Shown here piece after piece: positions 37,121 to 50,100 of a DNA stretch of 64,000 bases. The notes below the pieces were generated by a model that worked only from the letters and a program-made list of their open reading frames with translations, was not told the DNA's origin and ran no database searches. A program made the translations under genes and the position numbers. Position 1 is the stretch's first letter. Every line of letters begins with the position of its first letter. Source of the stretch: Linepithema humile (lineage: Eukaryota > Arthropoda > Insecta > Hymenoptera > Formicidae); assembly GCF_040581485.1 (NCBI RefSeq), contig NC_090131.1, positions 22,828,532 to 22,892,531 of the forward strand. Reading direction: 5' to 3'.

Positions 37121-38000
37121 TCACAAAAAGGATGATATATATTTTACACCGCTCGCGGAATAAATTACATGATTTACTTCATTAAACTAATATAATTATC
37201 TTTTCTTTTTTTATTTTTTTACGCAATTATTTTGAAAATAAATGCGCATCAGTCGATTACTGTTCTTTTTACTTTTCAATTTTATTGTCTCATTATTTTC
37301 TATTCTATTTTCTCATTAATTAAAATTAAAAAGAGTTTTTTTGCTTTATCGGAAATAAATATAATGAGAAGTAGACGATGAAGATTGCGGAGCAAGGAAT
37401 ATGGAAAAGAGTAACGTTTTAATATTAGCTGAATAATAATATACTTATTTAATATTTTATGTCTTAATTTAAGTGAATAAAATAAAAGAAGTATGGAGAC
37501 AGTTATAATTACATAAATGTTCATAAAAATTTCTTAATATTTTTGTTAATGCAATTTAAGATTTAATTTACTCTTATAATTTGATATATTAGTTATACAT
37601 ATTCGTTGTAAAGTTCAAGCTCGACAACTTTATTTTGGTAGAGAGCACGACCAATTTATCTTTCGGAAATAGATGGTTGTCACAAAGATTTATATATTTT
37701 GAGCGGAGAGATTGAAATCTATTTTATTCCATTTATTCCAGTTTTAGAATAAAGTAAAAGTACTTATTGGAAATATTTTATTACACCAACTTGAGTGTTT
37801 TTTTTTATAGGCTCAGTTAATATTATGCAGCTTTGTTCTGAAAATGATTACACGAGAAAGTAAAAGGAAAAAGAACAATTATACAGACAACAGTGAAAGA
37901 ACACATTAATTTCAACGTGTAACGGAAGAATAATAGTCTCTAACAGTAGGGAATTCTCTCGCTTCCGATGTCATAATCCAATGTAGCCGCAATAACGGTC
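37121..38000. other. AT-rich DNA, no gene seen
   Basis: Only a 74-codon hydrophobic AT-driven frame on - (37300-37524) is present; it is not supported as coding. Confidence 0.6.
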
Positions 38001-39720
38001 CAGAGGGACCTTAACGATCGACAATCCTCGAGTGTATCTAATAAAACTGAAGGCACATCGCCATTCGTCACGAATCCTGCCAACCGAGCAGATCGCTGGC
38101 ACGGCAGACTGGTCTATCTTAAGCTCGTAAGTGACGGAGTTCTAAGCGCAGGTGGACGCGCGAGCGTGGAGTGAGTTAGGTATCTCCTTGAAATGCCATC
38201 CACGAACTTGGTTTGACCGCGAGCACGTCGGAAAATCAGATCCCCCCGCTGGAAAGTGCGAGACACCGTTCGCCGTGCCGATTTTCGAAGCAGACACTTT
38301 CGCAGACGCGAGCGAAAACTTTCCGTCCGTTGTAAACGAGTCGCCGGAAGTTAGCCGACGTAGACGCTGTACGGAAGCTCGTTTATCCCGTCATAAAAAA
38401 ATTGCACCGTCGTAGGAAAACATTCGCCCATTACAGCTTTTGGCGCGTATAACAATTCGTCGCGGATGGCTTGCTTTATTCGCGGTGATTGACGCTACGC
38501 GAAACATTTCAGTTTCTCTTTTAGTTTCACTAATTATATTTAATAATCTTTCGAGATATTACGGAATGGAATTTATAATAATCACATTACTAATGGAATT
38601 TTATTACAAAATGCACATACGTAATAAGAATAGACAAAATATATTCGTGGTTCTCTATTGCTTTCACGAGAGGAGTTTTGAAAAGAGCGAAATAATGAAA
38701 TTACTGTTAATCATGCTCTTACATTTTACTTTCTCGCTAAAAATACGGAGATTCACTGCAAACGTCACTTAACCGCCATTAACGACGACCGTTTCCTATC
38801 CTAACCGCAGCAAAGTGGTGGATGCCGTTTCTCCACACTGCATATATATACGACGGAAACGTTCAACGATCCAGCTCGTAATTTATTTAATCCATTCTAC
38901 GACCCAAGTGGATAACGACGATTCCGTACGATCTATTCTCTCGCCTTACATTCGAAATGACGGCAAGCTGCATCACGTGCTATAACAAGCACGCTTTGCG
39001 CGCGTATCTCAACGTGCGCCGCTACGTCGCGACGCTAATTAATAGAAAGCAGCTGACGTAATGCGCCGAATGGGCGCGCCAGCCGAATGCGCAAGTCGCG
39101 TCGACGGAAGATCGTCGTACGACAGGAAATGCATATTTCATGGCTAGAATGCAAATTTAGCTCGTGCGAGCGCGCCGCCGTACATCGCGGCGCATTGTCC
39201 CGCGATGTAAGAAAGAAGAGACGGAAATGGAAACGGCGGGTCGAGGAAGGGGCGTGAGTAAGTAGATAGGGGTGGAAAGAGACGGTCGGCGGCGGCAGCG
39301 GAATCGGTGAAATTAGAGGAGTGTTGGTGAGGGCAGAGACAGGGAAGAACGGTTAACGCAAATAGGCGGCAATTATACGTGGCCCACGAGACTGTACAAC
39401 ATCCAGGAATTGCGCCAGGTACTTAAGTCTTGCCAAAATTTCACCCCGGGTACCTTCATGCATATCCAAAAGGGCGGAGGGAGGAAGAGCGAGAACGCCC
39501 CGAGTGTTTCTGCAAACGCGTGCACGCTGCAGATACGCGTACATATGTTATCGACGCTGAGATTTCGGTCATTTGCTGCCTGTCGACTGCCCTGCCATAT
39601 CCGCGTTGCGTAACGCATTATGCATGAGTCCGTCTCGCGATTGCGCGTTGAGACTGTAACAGCGACGTACATAGCTGACCCATGCATATTTGACACTGAC
39701 AATAAGATCGACTGACACTA
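38001..39720. other. CpG-rich island pair
   Basis: GC-rich at 38040-38420 and 38940-39620, with an AT-rich gap at 38530-38720. Purine-rich at 39205-39350. Overlapping frames occur on both strands; the 87-codon frame at 38152 starts with GTG. No family is recognised. Confidence 0.4.
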
Positions 39721-40427
39721 CGTGTTTTGCCGTTTTATTTAGAAATTATTACAATTTGTGGTAATATAATTGTACGTGTTATCTATCAAGTCAATATTAG
39801 TACTAATATTACTTGTTTAACAAATTATGTAATTAAATTATTTGTAATGAGCAAATAATATTAATTTATTCATAATTATAGCAGCACACAAAAACATTAA
39901 CCACATATTTCAATAAATTCGATAACAAGAAATCTTCTTGAAATATAAATTTCGTCGGAAAAATAAAAATGATCAAAATAATTATTAATTGTGGGATCGT
40001 GTTGCCATCTCTTTTTATTTTATTATTACTCCTACATTTGCAATTCTCAGGAGCGCGACAGATATAGTAAAATTACACAGTCGGCTGCTTTCGGTAAAGA
40101 GAAAGAGAAAAGGCGACAAGCTGAAAGAGCAGACAGCACAGTGCTTAGGTACAAGCTTTCCTGTCCTGCGTCCTTTTCTTATTCTGTATGGCGTAGTGGA
40201 GTCATAGTTCTATTATTTGCTTCTCTCTTTTGTGTGCTGAATATGCAAGCCGACTCGTATTCAATATATGCAAAAGACTATTTTAAAGTCTAGATATGTA
40301 TAAGCGCACGTCTTGACAAATAAAGATAAGAGAGTAATGTTCACAGAACAAATTTTAAAAAATGTCACGCCAGCACGAGATTCTTTAGTTCGCTGTTAAA
40401 CGCAAAAAGTGTCTATAGTATGAATAA

Positions 40428-40447
40428 AGAGAGAGAGAGAGAGAGAG
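40428..40447. repeat. (AG)10 microsatellite
   Basis: Twenty bases of uninterrupted AG. Confidence 0.9.
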
Positions 40448-40992
40448 GTAGCTAACTAATTTCGAGTTCTATTCTAATTGAATATAGATATTTTAATTGA
40501 AGATTAATGGCGAATTTTCGATCATATCCATTTAAATAATACTGTGAAGGAAATTACTTCATTTTTCAAGATATCAAGATATGCTCCATTGTTGCATTGA
40601 GATCGCGATAACTATTGCTGTTGTAATTATTGATAGGCTGCAAATTTACGTACGAAGAGAGTTACTAATCAATAATATTGATCATCTAATATCGAGTATT
40701 AATGCGAAGCAACGAACGGGACACAATTTCTGTTAACGCGCTTAAACCAAAATATCGAATATCAATATTAGTTTTGAAAGAAATATATTAGTCGCCATGA
40801 CATCGCACAATAACAATTAATATTAATGGAATATCTATTACGCAGCGTATTATGTAAAGTTAGGTCACGATTTACAATTACCTTCAGTAAAGGGAACATA
40901 ATAAAGTATTTGCATATTAATACAGTCAATTCCTAAATAATGTAGTTAATAAATAAGTAGCAATAAATGTAAACAAATAAATTTCAAGTTAA

Positions 40993-41028
40993 CAATAATA
41001 AAGGCTGTCATTAACAGCTTTATTATTG
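40993..41028. repeat. 15-bp stem-loop with one bulge
   Basis: The left arm 40993-41008 and right arm 41014-41028 pair throughout except for one extra G, with a 5-base loop. Confidence 0.8.
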
Positions 41029-41500
41029 TAATTTTTAAATAAAATTTCGAATGTAAAAGTCTTAATGCATTATGCATTATTAATGCATTATTCATGCTAA
41101 ATTACTGTCTCACAGAAAATCCATTAAAGAAAAAGCAATAATCATCTATCTGCTAATTATAGATAAATATTAAATTGCACAATGTTGTGGATAATGTTCT
41201 ACATTTCAAATTTTTTTATAGTTTAATTAACAATTTATGGAGCTTAAGGAGAAGAAGGTTATAGTAGTTAAGATTATAGTAAAACTTCTTCAAGTTAATC
41301 AATAAATTACAAAATGTAATCGATCTATCTATTAATTGAATCTAAGGAAACCCCAGTAAAGGAACTTAACCTAACGCAATATAATTATGATACGTCATCA
41401 AATTTTCGCGACATATCCACACGTTCTGCCTTGATGGTCCGCACAGAATATCGTGTTCGGGATTAGCATGCATATTACATTTCATTTTGGAAAAGGACGC

Positions 41501-42000
41501 TCGTTGATTTCACTACTTTAAACAATAACGTCAGCGAAATTTCCACACACCGGCTTTAAGGTAACCCGGCCGAAAAAAAGCGGATTCAAATGCGAATTAC
41601 ATTTTTTCCCGCGCGCCGAGCGAATGTTGTTTTTTGCCTCTTGCAGACTGCTGAAACGGCGGGCACTGTTGAAAATCGCGCTTGACAACTTTGCACGGCA
41701 GATTTCGATCATTTTCGCAATCGGCGGGTGACAAATAGGCGATCGAGTGGCGCGAGCACGTTCGAATGACGATGATAGCCGGAGCACAATTAATGGCGGT
41801 CCTTGCGGATGATATTTGTGCGCGCATACGCACGAACGTTGCACGCGAAAATATATGGTAGCGGAATACGAATCGCCGGCATGGTCTCGCATTCGTGACG
41901 TATGAGTGTGCGTATCGCGGAGCAGAAAAATATTACCGCCGCGTTTAGCTTACGGATCTTTCCGTCGCTTAATTTCCAACAACGTTGACGTACCATTTTC
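41501..42000. promoter_or_regulatory. CpG-rich island, possible regulatory DNA
   Basis: A sharply bounded CpG-rich block in AT-rich surroundings. The 124-codon - frame is not recognised. Promoter or enhancer identity is inferred from composition only. Confidence 0.25.
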
Positions 42001-43510
42001 ACAATCTGCCGCTGTATTAACGCTTATCTGTCAAATTTTGAAATGTGATTTTATTATTTCGTTCATTGTTTTATTCAAATGTTGTACCAAAAATCGAATT
42101 TCTGTATACTGTCAACTTTGTTTTATACATCCATCATTAATGACATAAATCATACGGAATATGACGTGTAATTGGTTACACGGATGATTATTGTAGAGTA
42201 ATGTTTTATTAGATTTTATTAATTTACTTTATTATAAAGGATAGCATTTTTTATTTTTGCAATATATTATTGACAATTTGCTAAAAATACTATCAAAAAT
42301 CACGTATTTTTCCATGCGACTATGATACATCTCGAATTTTTGAAATTTCCTCGCACTGTCCTCGTATTGGATTCACCAGCACTCGTCTATTTTTCATAGC
42401 GCAGCAGAAAAATCAATGTTCCGATAAATCATTTGATTTATTTAACTAGATCATTGTAGTATATTGTGTTAGAAATGGGAAGACGGTTAGAAGGACTATT
42501 CATCTTATATGAGAACGTTCTACTTGAAGTTTCACATTATTATGAAGGGAACAGACATGTGTGTACCGTGCACTCACAGCCAAGTACGGATAGACGAAGA
42601 GCACCCGACGTAAAGTAAAGACCCGACATACGTTTAAGAAACACATCACAAAGAATGCTAGCAGTAACAAAGAACGTACATCAAATAAGAAGATGAAAAC
42701 TATTAAAGAAGTTTTATACTATTTCGTCATTAAAAACTTTGTTTTGAAGATCGGCAATATCGTACGATATGATTTCGTCGGAGAATACAATTCCATTAAT
42801 GGAACGGAATTTCGCTGGAATTACAGAACGTAGAATGAACGTAAGCATAGAAATTATGTCTTTCAATTATAACTATGCAAAGAGATACGTAGCACATTAA
42901 GAGCGCTCTATATAACGCACAAAGTGATGCGTTTTGCATACAAAGAGATACCTGAATATTTCTCGTATACGTTACGCAAATTTTGACTTGGATAACAGCT
43001 CGCAGTTATACGAGATAGAGCGATTCTGGCCGACTGAAGTCCTGAAGCATCCAATAACTGGATTAAATTATTAAAGGGCAGAACATTTGTACGAAACTAC
43101 TTGATTCCTGTTGAAACCTCATTCAATGTCTCAACAAGCACTGATCTGCACGTCACTAGAATTACCATAACGCCGTACTCGGGGTAAATGGCGGCATGTC
43201 CGACAGAGAATTACGCGATTCACTGTTGCATCCTACAAGACGAAATATATGCAGAATATGTAAAATATGCTCTTATCAAATATGCAGCATACGCGGCAAA
43301 GTTCAGAAAGCGTTCAATTTTGCGATATTCCTTTATATTGTGTAATCGCATCACCTGTACCTGACGATAGCCTGTGTAACATTTCGAATTCGCATGATGA
43401 AGACGATTTTTTACGAACTGCAATTAATTGTTTATTTTTCCTCATATTTATCTCGATTTTCTATTATTTATGATTATTTTTTTCCGATAATCTTTATTTG
43501 AAAAGAAAGT
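42001..43510. other. Gene-free DNA
   Basis: Contains a 14-bp palindrome TTCCATTAATGGAA at 42791-42804 and short unrecognised frames near 43220-43473. Confidence 0.55.
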
Positions 43511-43514
43511 CGTA

Positions 43515-43698
43515 CACGGAGAAAATTTTATATAAAAAATTACTATGATATAGCAGTGGCTACAGACCATATGAGGAATTATAAGTTTAAATACTATGTG
43601 GCCGCTATGTGAAAAACATAGTAAAAATTGTTATAATTCTTCCATGGTCCGCGACTACTGCCATACATAGTAACTTTTTATATAAAATTTTCTCCGTG
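43515..43698. mobile_element. 184-bp foldback MITE
   Basis: The termini read CACGGAGAAAATTTTATATA and its reverse complement, and the pairing continues inward with gaps through TACTATG, AGCAGT and GGAATTATAA blocks, so nearly the whole element can fold. TA precedes the left end; TT follows the right, so a TA target duplication is only half kept. The open frame at 43609 crosses the border and is not a gene. The family may be Tc1/mariner-like; the exact family is not known to me. Confidence 0.85.
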
Positions 43699-45140
43699 TT
43701 TGTCAGCAAGCGCACTCAAAAAAAATTTAATAAATCTATGTTTAATTTTATTTATATGTTGTTTGAAGAATTTATTAGTTTCTTGACAACGAGATTTTAT
43801 AAGATATAGACAATGCAGGAAGATTTTTGTTGCAAAAAGAAAAAAATTAATAAAGATAATTAACATCGTCTTTATTGCTTAACGTAATGAATGCGAGATG
43901 GAGTCGTGCGCGCGAAAGGATGTAGAAATGGAATCATGGAAATGTACGGTGGAATCCGCGCTTTGCTAAAGCGTGTCTTAGGGCAGTAATGTATCGCGCG
44001 AAATCGAACTAGAGCAGAACACGAGCAGTCGAAACGTTCTAAAGCGTACCGTTGCAGCTTCGCTAGTGAAAGGCAGATCGTTCCGGAATGAACAGAACTC
44101 GGGTACTTCGCAGTGATTCAACGATGGTGAGGGATGCGATTTACAAGCTCAATCAATTCTAAAAGACTGTGGGTGGAAATGCGCTCTAACTTTATTCGAA
44201 ACTCTATTTTATACATCAACGCAAAGATTATACAAAATGAAGATATGTATGTATTATCAAAACACGAGAAAATTTCGTGCTAATAATTTTAGTCTCAATT
44301 ATCGTACTTATTAATCGAAACTTTCTTTCGTCTGGATCTTAAAACAATCAAGAAGTTTTAATCATTATATATAATATATTATATATTATATATATAATTA
44401 AAATATTTGCGAATAATAAATAGCAATAATTGGTAAAAGATATTTTTAAAAGTTTTCTTAAGAATTACATTTAAGCAAAATAACTAGAAAAGTATTCTGA
44501 AAAAGAGAAATTCGTCTCTTGTTTACTACACAAGATACAACACTAACGGCGAAAAGCTTTAGCTTTTACCAGAATCGAACTTTCTGAATAAAACATTCTG
44601 AGTGACAATTGTACTTTTCGTCTTGATTGCTTTGAAAGTAACAAATGTTCTAAATTGCGTTTCAATTCAATTTCTAAATGAATTATTAATATATTATTAA
44701 ATTTCCGAGGAGTGCATTTTAAGATTAGCGCATCACATTTTAATTTATTCGAAACCGGTGCAGAAGTTGTTTCCAAGCTGCGCGTTATGTATAACTAACG
44801 ATCGAAAATTAGTTTGGTCGCATACATTATTGCTCAAATATTGATATTAATGCAAGTTTAATCTTTACAAATAAAATAAAACATTGAAATATTATGCATG
44901 TCATTTAAAAAATATTTATGGTTAAATATATATTAATTAATAATAGAAATTATATCATAAATTATGTTGATCATTGTACACTTTAATTGATCTTATTAAT
45001 TAATCAATATTATTGAATTAAAAATTATTTATAAACAAAATTTAATTATAACTAATATTATCATTTATACTAAAATATTTTTTAATGCTTTTGAAGTCCT
45101 ATAAAATACAACAATGTAAATTTATTATAAATTATACTTT

Positions 45141-45184
45141 TATATTTATATTTTATAAAATTATATTTATAAAATATAAATATA
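45141..45184. repeat. Perfect AT-rich hairpin
   Basis: Arms 45141-45157 and 45168-45184 are exact reverse complements, and two more inner pairs leave a 6-base loop. Made only of A and T, so partly expected by composition. Confidence 0.75.
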
Positions 45185-45242
45185 GATTTATTATATAAAA
45201 CTCTGATACACATCCGATAAATCTATTAAAGCAGTAATGCTT

Positions 45243-45660
45243 TTATTGACCTAACATTACAAGAAACACATTGTTTATTTTTACTGATTTTTTATTGATG
45301 TTTTTTATTTCTCTTGATAAATAATAAATATAGTTGACAAATTTGTAGGAGATAAAAAGAGTACACACAAAATGACATAGTGAACAGCAATGCGACAGCA
45401 ATCCCTCGTAATCGACACACCATGTCACGTTATACATTCGATCGGCGACCACTTTTCTTTGAAAAGATAATAACATTCTGACGAGAAAGTAAAGAATTTT
45501 GAAGCGATTAAGCGAACGTCCAACGAAGCTGATCGCTGTAATGAAGGCACAGCTATCAAACCATAGCGATGTAACGAGGAGTTTGACTGACGCGAAACAG
45601 ACAGCTAAATATCCAAGTAGTAAAATTAACGCGAATCTTAGATTGAGCAACGTGAGTGTA
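45243..45660 (-). CDS. Doubtful exon with signal-peptide-like sequence
   Basis: A - strand frame of about 135 codons contains LRFALILLLGYLAVCFAS, a hydrophobic stretch that looks like a secretion signal, then more hydrophobic and Cys-containing sequence, and ends at TAA 45243-45245, just before an AATAAA. It has no ATG ahead of the hydrophobic part (the first candidate codon is TTG). A good acceptor (TTTTTGTAG) directly precedes the open part, so it could be a 3' exon whose start lies elsewhere. No family is recognised and a + frame overlaps; it may well be chance. Confidence 0.15.
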
Positions 45661-46780
45661 CGCTACAAAAACTCGGAATTAACTTGGCAGTTGCTCTGGC
45701 ATAATTTCCGATGTTACCTCAGGCATCTTACAAACTTATTAGATGTGGCGCTGCAATATGCGCTCTACATTATATCATATAAGCATCCCCTTTAAGCAGT
45801 GGAAGTAAGAATGTGCAAACTACGCTAATTTGCTAAGTAGCGACGCTTGTCGATAATCATTTCAACGCGTCAATAGAGCTTTATGAATAATTAATACCTT
45901 GAGTAATAAGAAATAAACAGATAATAATATGCAAATGCATTATAATTTAATAGCCGTTGGTACTTTGAATAATAATGCAAGGAATTTATGTACTCATTTA
46001 ACTATGTATCCTCTATTATACGCTATCATGTGCATGTAAACGACATATTTAACTTTTCATTTAAAATCCGTTCAATGCATTATGTTCATTACTTAAAAAT
46101 ATTTATGTTGTCATCACATAAAAAGATTTCTTCTTTTTTTTGCAGTAGATTTCTTTTTTAAATTTTAAATTTAATCCCTATATCTCGGCAAATGTTTTTT
46201 GTTCATAATTTGAGAAATCATATATAAGTTTTATTCGATTGTGCTAAAGTGTCAGTTTAATAGACGTTGAGAAATCATGTTATACGTTAATATTCTAGTC
46301 GAACTGTTAAGTTAAAATTTTTTAATAAAAATTGCGTATTATAAAATTTATAAAAAATTTATAAAAAATTATGTTAAACTTAAAACATTTGAAAGTATTA
46401 TTCCCTCAAAAACAAAAAGAAATTTTAAATTTCAAACAATATGCTTTTTTTCAAAAATGAAAAAAGTAATCAATGATTTTTAAGTATATTTTGTAAAATT
46501 TGAAACAGATTTCAGGAGTAATATAAAAAATATTAATAAATTTGAAATAATGTTTTTGTAAAAATTTTAATTATTATATAAAGTGTACAATAAATATTAT
46601 ATAAAGTTAATTTTAAAATAATTAAACATTAAAATTATTTGATATTAAATTTTAACAATATAAGCTTTACAATATTTTTTTATAGATAAAAAGTCTCGTG
46701 CTTTATTAATTCAAATTACGCTTTACGTTTTTAACATTTAAAATCAAGGTTTAATTAGGGGGACATTTTTTAACGTTAAA

Positions 46781-47376
46781 AATTTAACGGCGCGAAAGGA
46801 CGGTGTCCAATCAAGTTCTTGTTAACGAAAATTCGTCTGCAAATTCACCGGAGTGCACGGCTCAGAAGTTTGATGCAAATCTCGCGAGACACCCGGTGCA
46901 CATAATAAGAACAAATTGCATTGGGCTCATAAACACTCCACTAGTAAGCGTCGCCAAGAAAGGTTACTTGACACTCAGGCAGCCAGCATGCTTGCTGCCA
47001 TCCAGTCAGCCACCCCGCCGAGCACCCCATTCAGCCGACCAACCAGGCAGTAGGGAGAGTCAGGAACGAGCCAGACGAACGAGCGGGCGCCAGTCTACCG
47101 TGGGCGCACGTCGCGGCACCACGTGTGCTCCGATCTGGTGTTTCGTTGACATATACGGGGACACGGTCGGTGTTATTTTTTACTCCAATTACGCGGCCGT
47201 ACGCATTGTCTCAGTGATTATTTACCATACGTGGTCAGACTTGAAGGAGCGAAAAAAACCTAGTGGAATCCGCCGTACTTTCAGTAGTAGTAGTGTGTGT
47301 GATACAGTGCGTCGCGAGCAACACGGTGCCACACACGGAGGGATCTATCGGTGATCTATGATTACATAAGCACGAG
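46781..47376 (+). promoter_or_regulatory. Probable promoter and 5'-untranslated first exon
   Basis: A sharp change from AT-rich to GC/CpG-rich DNA. Initiator-like CCAGTC at 47090-47095 and TCAGTG at 47207-47212 are present. The segment ends in GCACGAG|GTAATG, a good splice donor (intron would begin at 47377). The long frame over it (46803-47354) starts with GTG and gives a low-complexity product, as expected of a GC-rich leader. I infer a first exon with a long intron downstream; no next exon is identified here. Confidence 0.35.
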
Positions 47377-50100
47377 GTAATGTCCGTACAAATGATCGAT
47401 TCTCGTACGTGTCAGGTGATTTTACTGATCGTTATCATCCCCCGTCGCTCGTTTGAGTTCTGTTGAACTTTTTGCGGGGTGAGGTTTATGAAGACAACGC
47501 GCGCTGCCACTTTTGCGAGTTTCGCCATTCGCCGCGTATCGTCTAGGTGGGTTACGAACCGATGATCGATGTTTGACGCTACACACGAGTTTCGGAGCAA
47601 AGTCAGACTGCGCTGCGTGCACCGGACTACGCGTGAACTGAATTGTGTCGTGTGCGGCAGATATTATTTTTCACGATCCCGCACGTAGATAGATTACCGG
47701 TTTTTCCTACGCGGTACATGAAAAATGGGAAGCGTCATTAAACACTGCATATCGCTCCGCAAATCGGCGTAGTTAAATCCGATATCGGGGGTGTTATACT
47801 GCTAATGATGTTCTCGAGATAACGAAAACACACTTAAAAGACCCCTTCGAGTATCTTATTTAGCGTAACGTAAACTATTCAGGATGTTATTTTCGTTGCT
47901 CAATATCAGCTTCATTAGATTGCTACATTTAATTATATTAAAAAAAGTTTAAAAGTACTTTCACGTTATCGGAATAAATAAAACGTTTTATTTTTTCCTT
48001 CGTATAACGTACGAAATCACAGAAGATTAACCAAACAAATTATTTATTTAACAATGATGAAAATTGACACTTTTGAGAAAATTGAAAAAGAAGAATCGGA
48101 AAAAAGAGATAATTTTACTTTTTGCGTCTAAGATAGACCAACGTTTTTATCCATGAAAATGAAGAGAATCTTTAGAGACATAGTCTGAGGCGTAGTTGAT
48201 TCTTGAGATTAAATCTAACACTTGCAAAGGATTACGTTGTGATTGAATTAAATTTAAAATGCGCGAGGAGATATTAAAAATAATTTTTTGACTTTAGTAA
48301 ATTATTACACCACTCATTTATTGTTGGTAAAGATGGCAGGAAAGCTGCGCTTTTTAAAAAAAAATCTTTTACTATTTTTTTATCTAGCAGTTGTTTGAAT
48401 TTGATACTTGCAATGCGTATATAAAAATATTGTTTATATTTTTTTTCTCTGCAAGTTTATAAAAAAAAATTACCGATATCTTCAAAACAGAAATTTTTAA
48501 TTTTAAAAAATCTGGTGAACCTTTTTCGCTAGTTTATATTCACGTAACACATTAATTTAATTTATTTCACCGAGAATACGTGAATTGAAAAACAAATCAG
48601 AATTTTCTCGGCTGGATAGTTTTGCGAATCGTTTCATACGAAATCTAATGAAACAGGAAGACATGATAATCATACGATACATACAAATTTTCTCATGCAA
48701 AGTTTGATGTCGATTTCATCGAACATAAACCAACTAGTGAAATTTTCTGGCAGATTCATACCGTAAAGCAGTCACGCTTTGGATATTTAAGGTGATATTC
48801 ACGTTTCACGGGTATAAAACGGAAGCTTTCAATGTTCATTGCCAGTCGCACTGACTTGCTACAAATCATATTGAAACGTTTCAATGGAAATCAATGGCTC
48901 TACGATAAATATTTCAACGCTGTGTACATTTCTCACGGAAACTTTTCTTCTATTAGCAATGAATTGAATAAGAGATCAATCAATTCCTTGAATTGTACAA
49001 GAAAAATATTACACGTATCAGAATTATGACGTTATGCGTGCACACATATTATTATATTAAAGAGATGATGTTAGTTTAACATTCAATATGACAGATGCTT
49101 TTCGTGCATTACATATTATAATTTAATCAATAGCTTTTCATACATATTTAAATTTTAGTTAACTAACAATTGTTGCATATATTACAGCTTACAAGTTTAA
49201 TCACTTAAAATTGATTTAAATTACACACTTAGAAAATTTTTATATTTTAGAGTTCTTTCAGAAATTGAACACTAACATTAAATATTAATGCGGTTATATT
49301 TTATAAAAGCGAATACTAATTAAAGTTAACTATTCATTTTTTTCTGTAAAATAATAATTTTTTGAAAATTTTTTTATGTTTTTCTTTATTTTTTAAAAAT
49401 TGCAATTGTTTTATGCTAAAACATTACCTATTTCATTAAAAGCATATATATTTATGGACGTTACGCACATTAATGGGATGATTATTTATTCCATGCAACA
49501 AAAATAAAGGTTTAATATTTTTACTACACATATTTTTGTTATCGTGAAAATAAAATAATGTTTTATGTATATTGATTGCAAACAGAAAAAAAACTACACA
49601 AATTCGTTTGGCGTGTTTTGTTTCGAATTAAGACGACCGTTGATTTATGTCCAAAATATGCGATTCGTTTCATTCTACCTCGTAATTTCAGATCTCGAAG
49701 ATGTTCCCATACATCATAATAACCATAATTTGAAAGGATCTGCATGCCGATATCGCGTGCCGTTTTCTTGAATTCAAATACTGAAAAACAGTAGAAGCCC
49801 ATTTCCATCTTTAATGTTCACCATAAATTCTTATGCAACACCCAATTTTTCATCATTTTATTCATTCTACGGGGATGGTTCAGGTGCTATTACGTTTATA
49901 TTGTGGATATTGAGAATACTAGCGCAGTTTGAGCAAAAAAGAACGTATGAATATGCTTTCGAAACTTGGTGAAGTTGTTCGAAATTTTGAATTTCGTATC
50001 CTCTTCGTTGTAGGTTAAACAGAAGGGTCAAATTAGTTTGAATTCCCGTGAGGCTACTTCTGCTCGTTATTATACTGACCGAGGCAATTCCAAATACAGT
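47377..50100. other. Downstream DNA, GC-rich then AT-rich
   Basis: CpG-rich to about 47830, which could continue the promoter island, then AT-rich. Frames are short and unrecognised. Confidence 0.5.

Larger units (their letters stand above)
39721..41500. other. AT-rich DNA with simple repeats
   Basis: Holds an (AG)10 repeat, one hairpin and a cluster of overlapping ATGCAT motifs (about 41062-41096). Two overlapping + frames at 39989-40293 are unrecognised. Confidence 0.5.
43860..46780. other. AT-rich DNA with palindromes; one doubtful - strand exon
   Basis: Mostly AT-rich. Imperfect AT palindrome at about 44356-44404, a perfect hairpin at 45141-45184, and a tandem near 46344-46375. The only frame of note is 45243-45660 (-), listed separately. 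Confidence 0.5.

Noticed and set aside
46803..47354. 183-codon + frame, the longest in the window
   Set aside because: It starts with GTG, is of low complexity, and lies in a GC-rich leader-like region. A 5'-untranslated exon explains it better.
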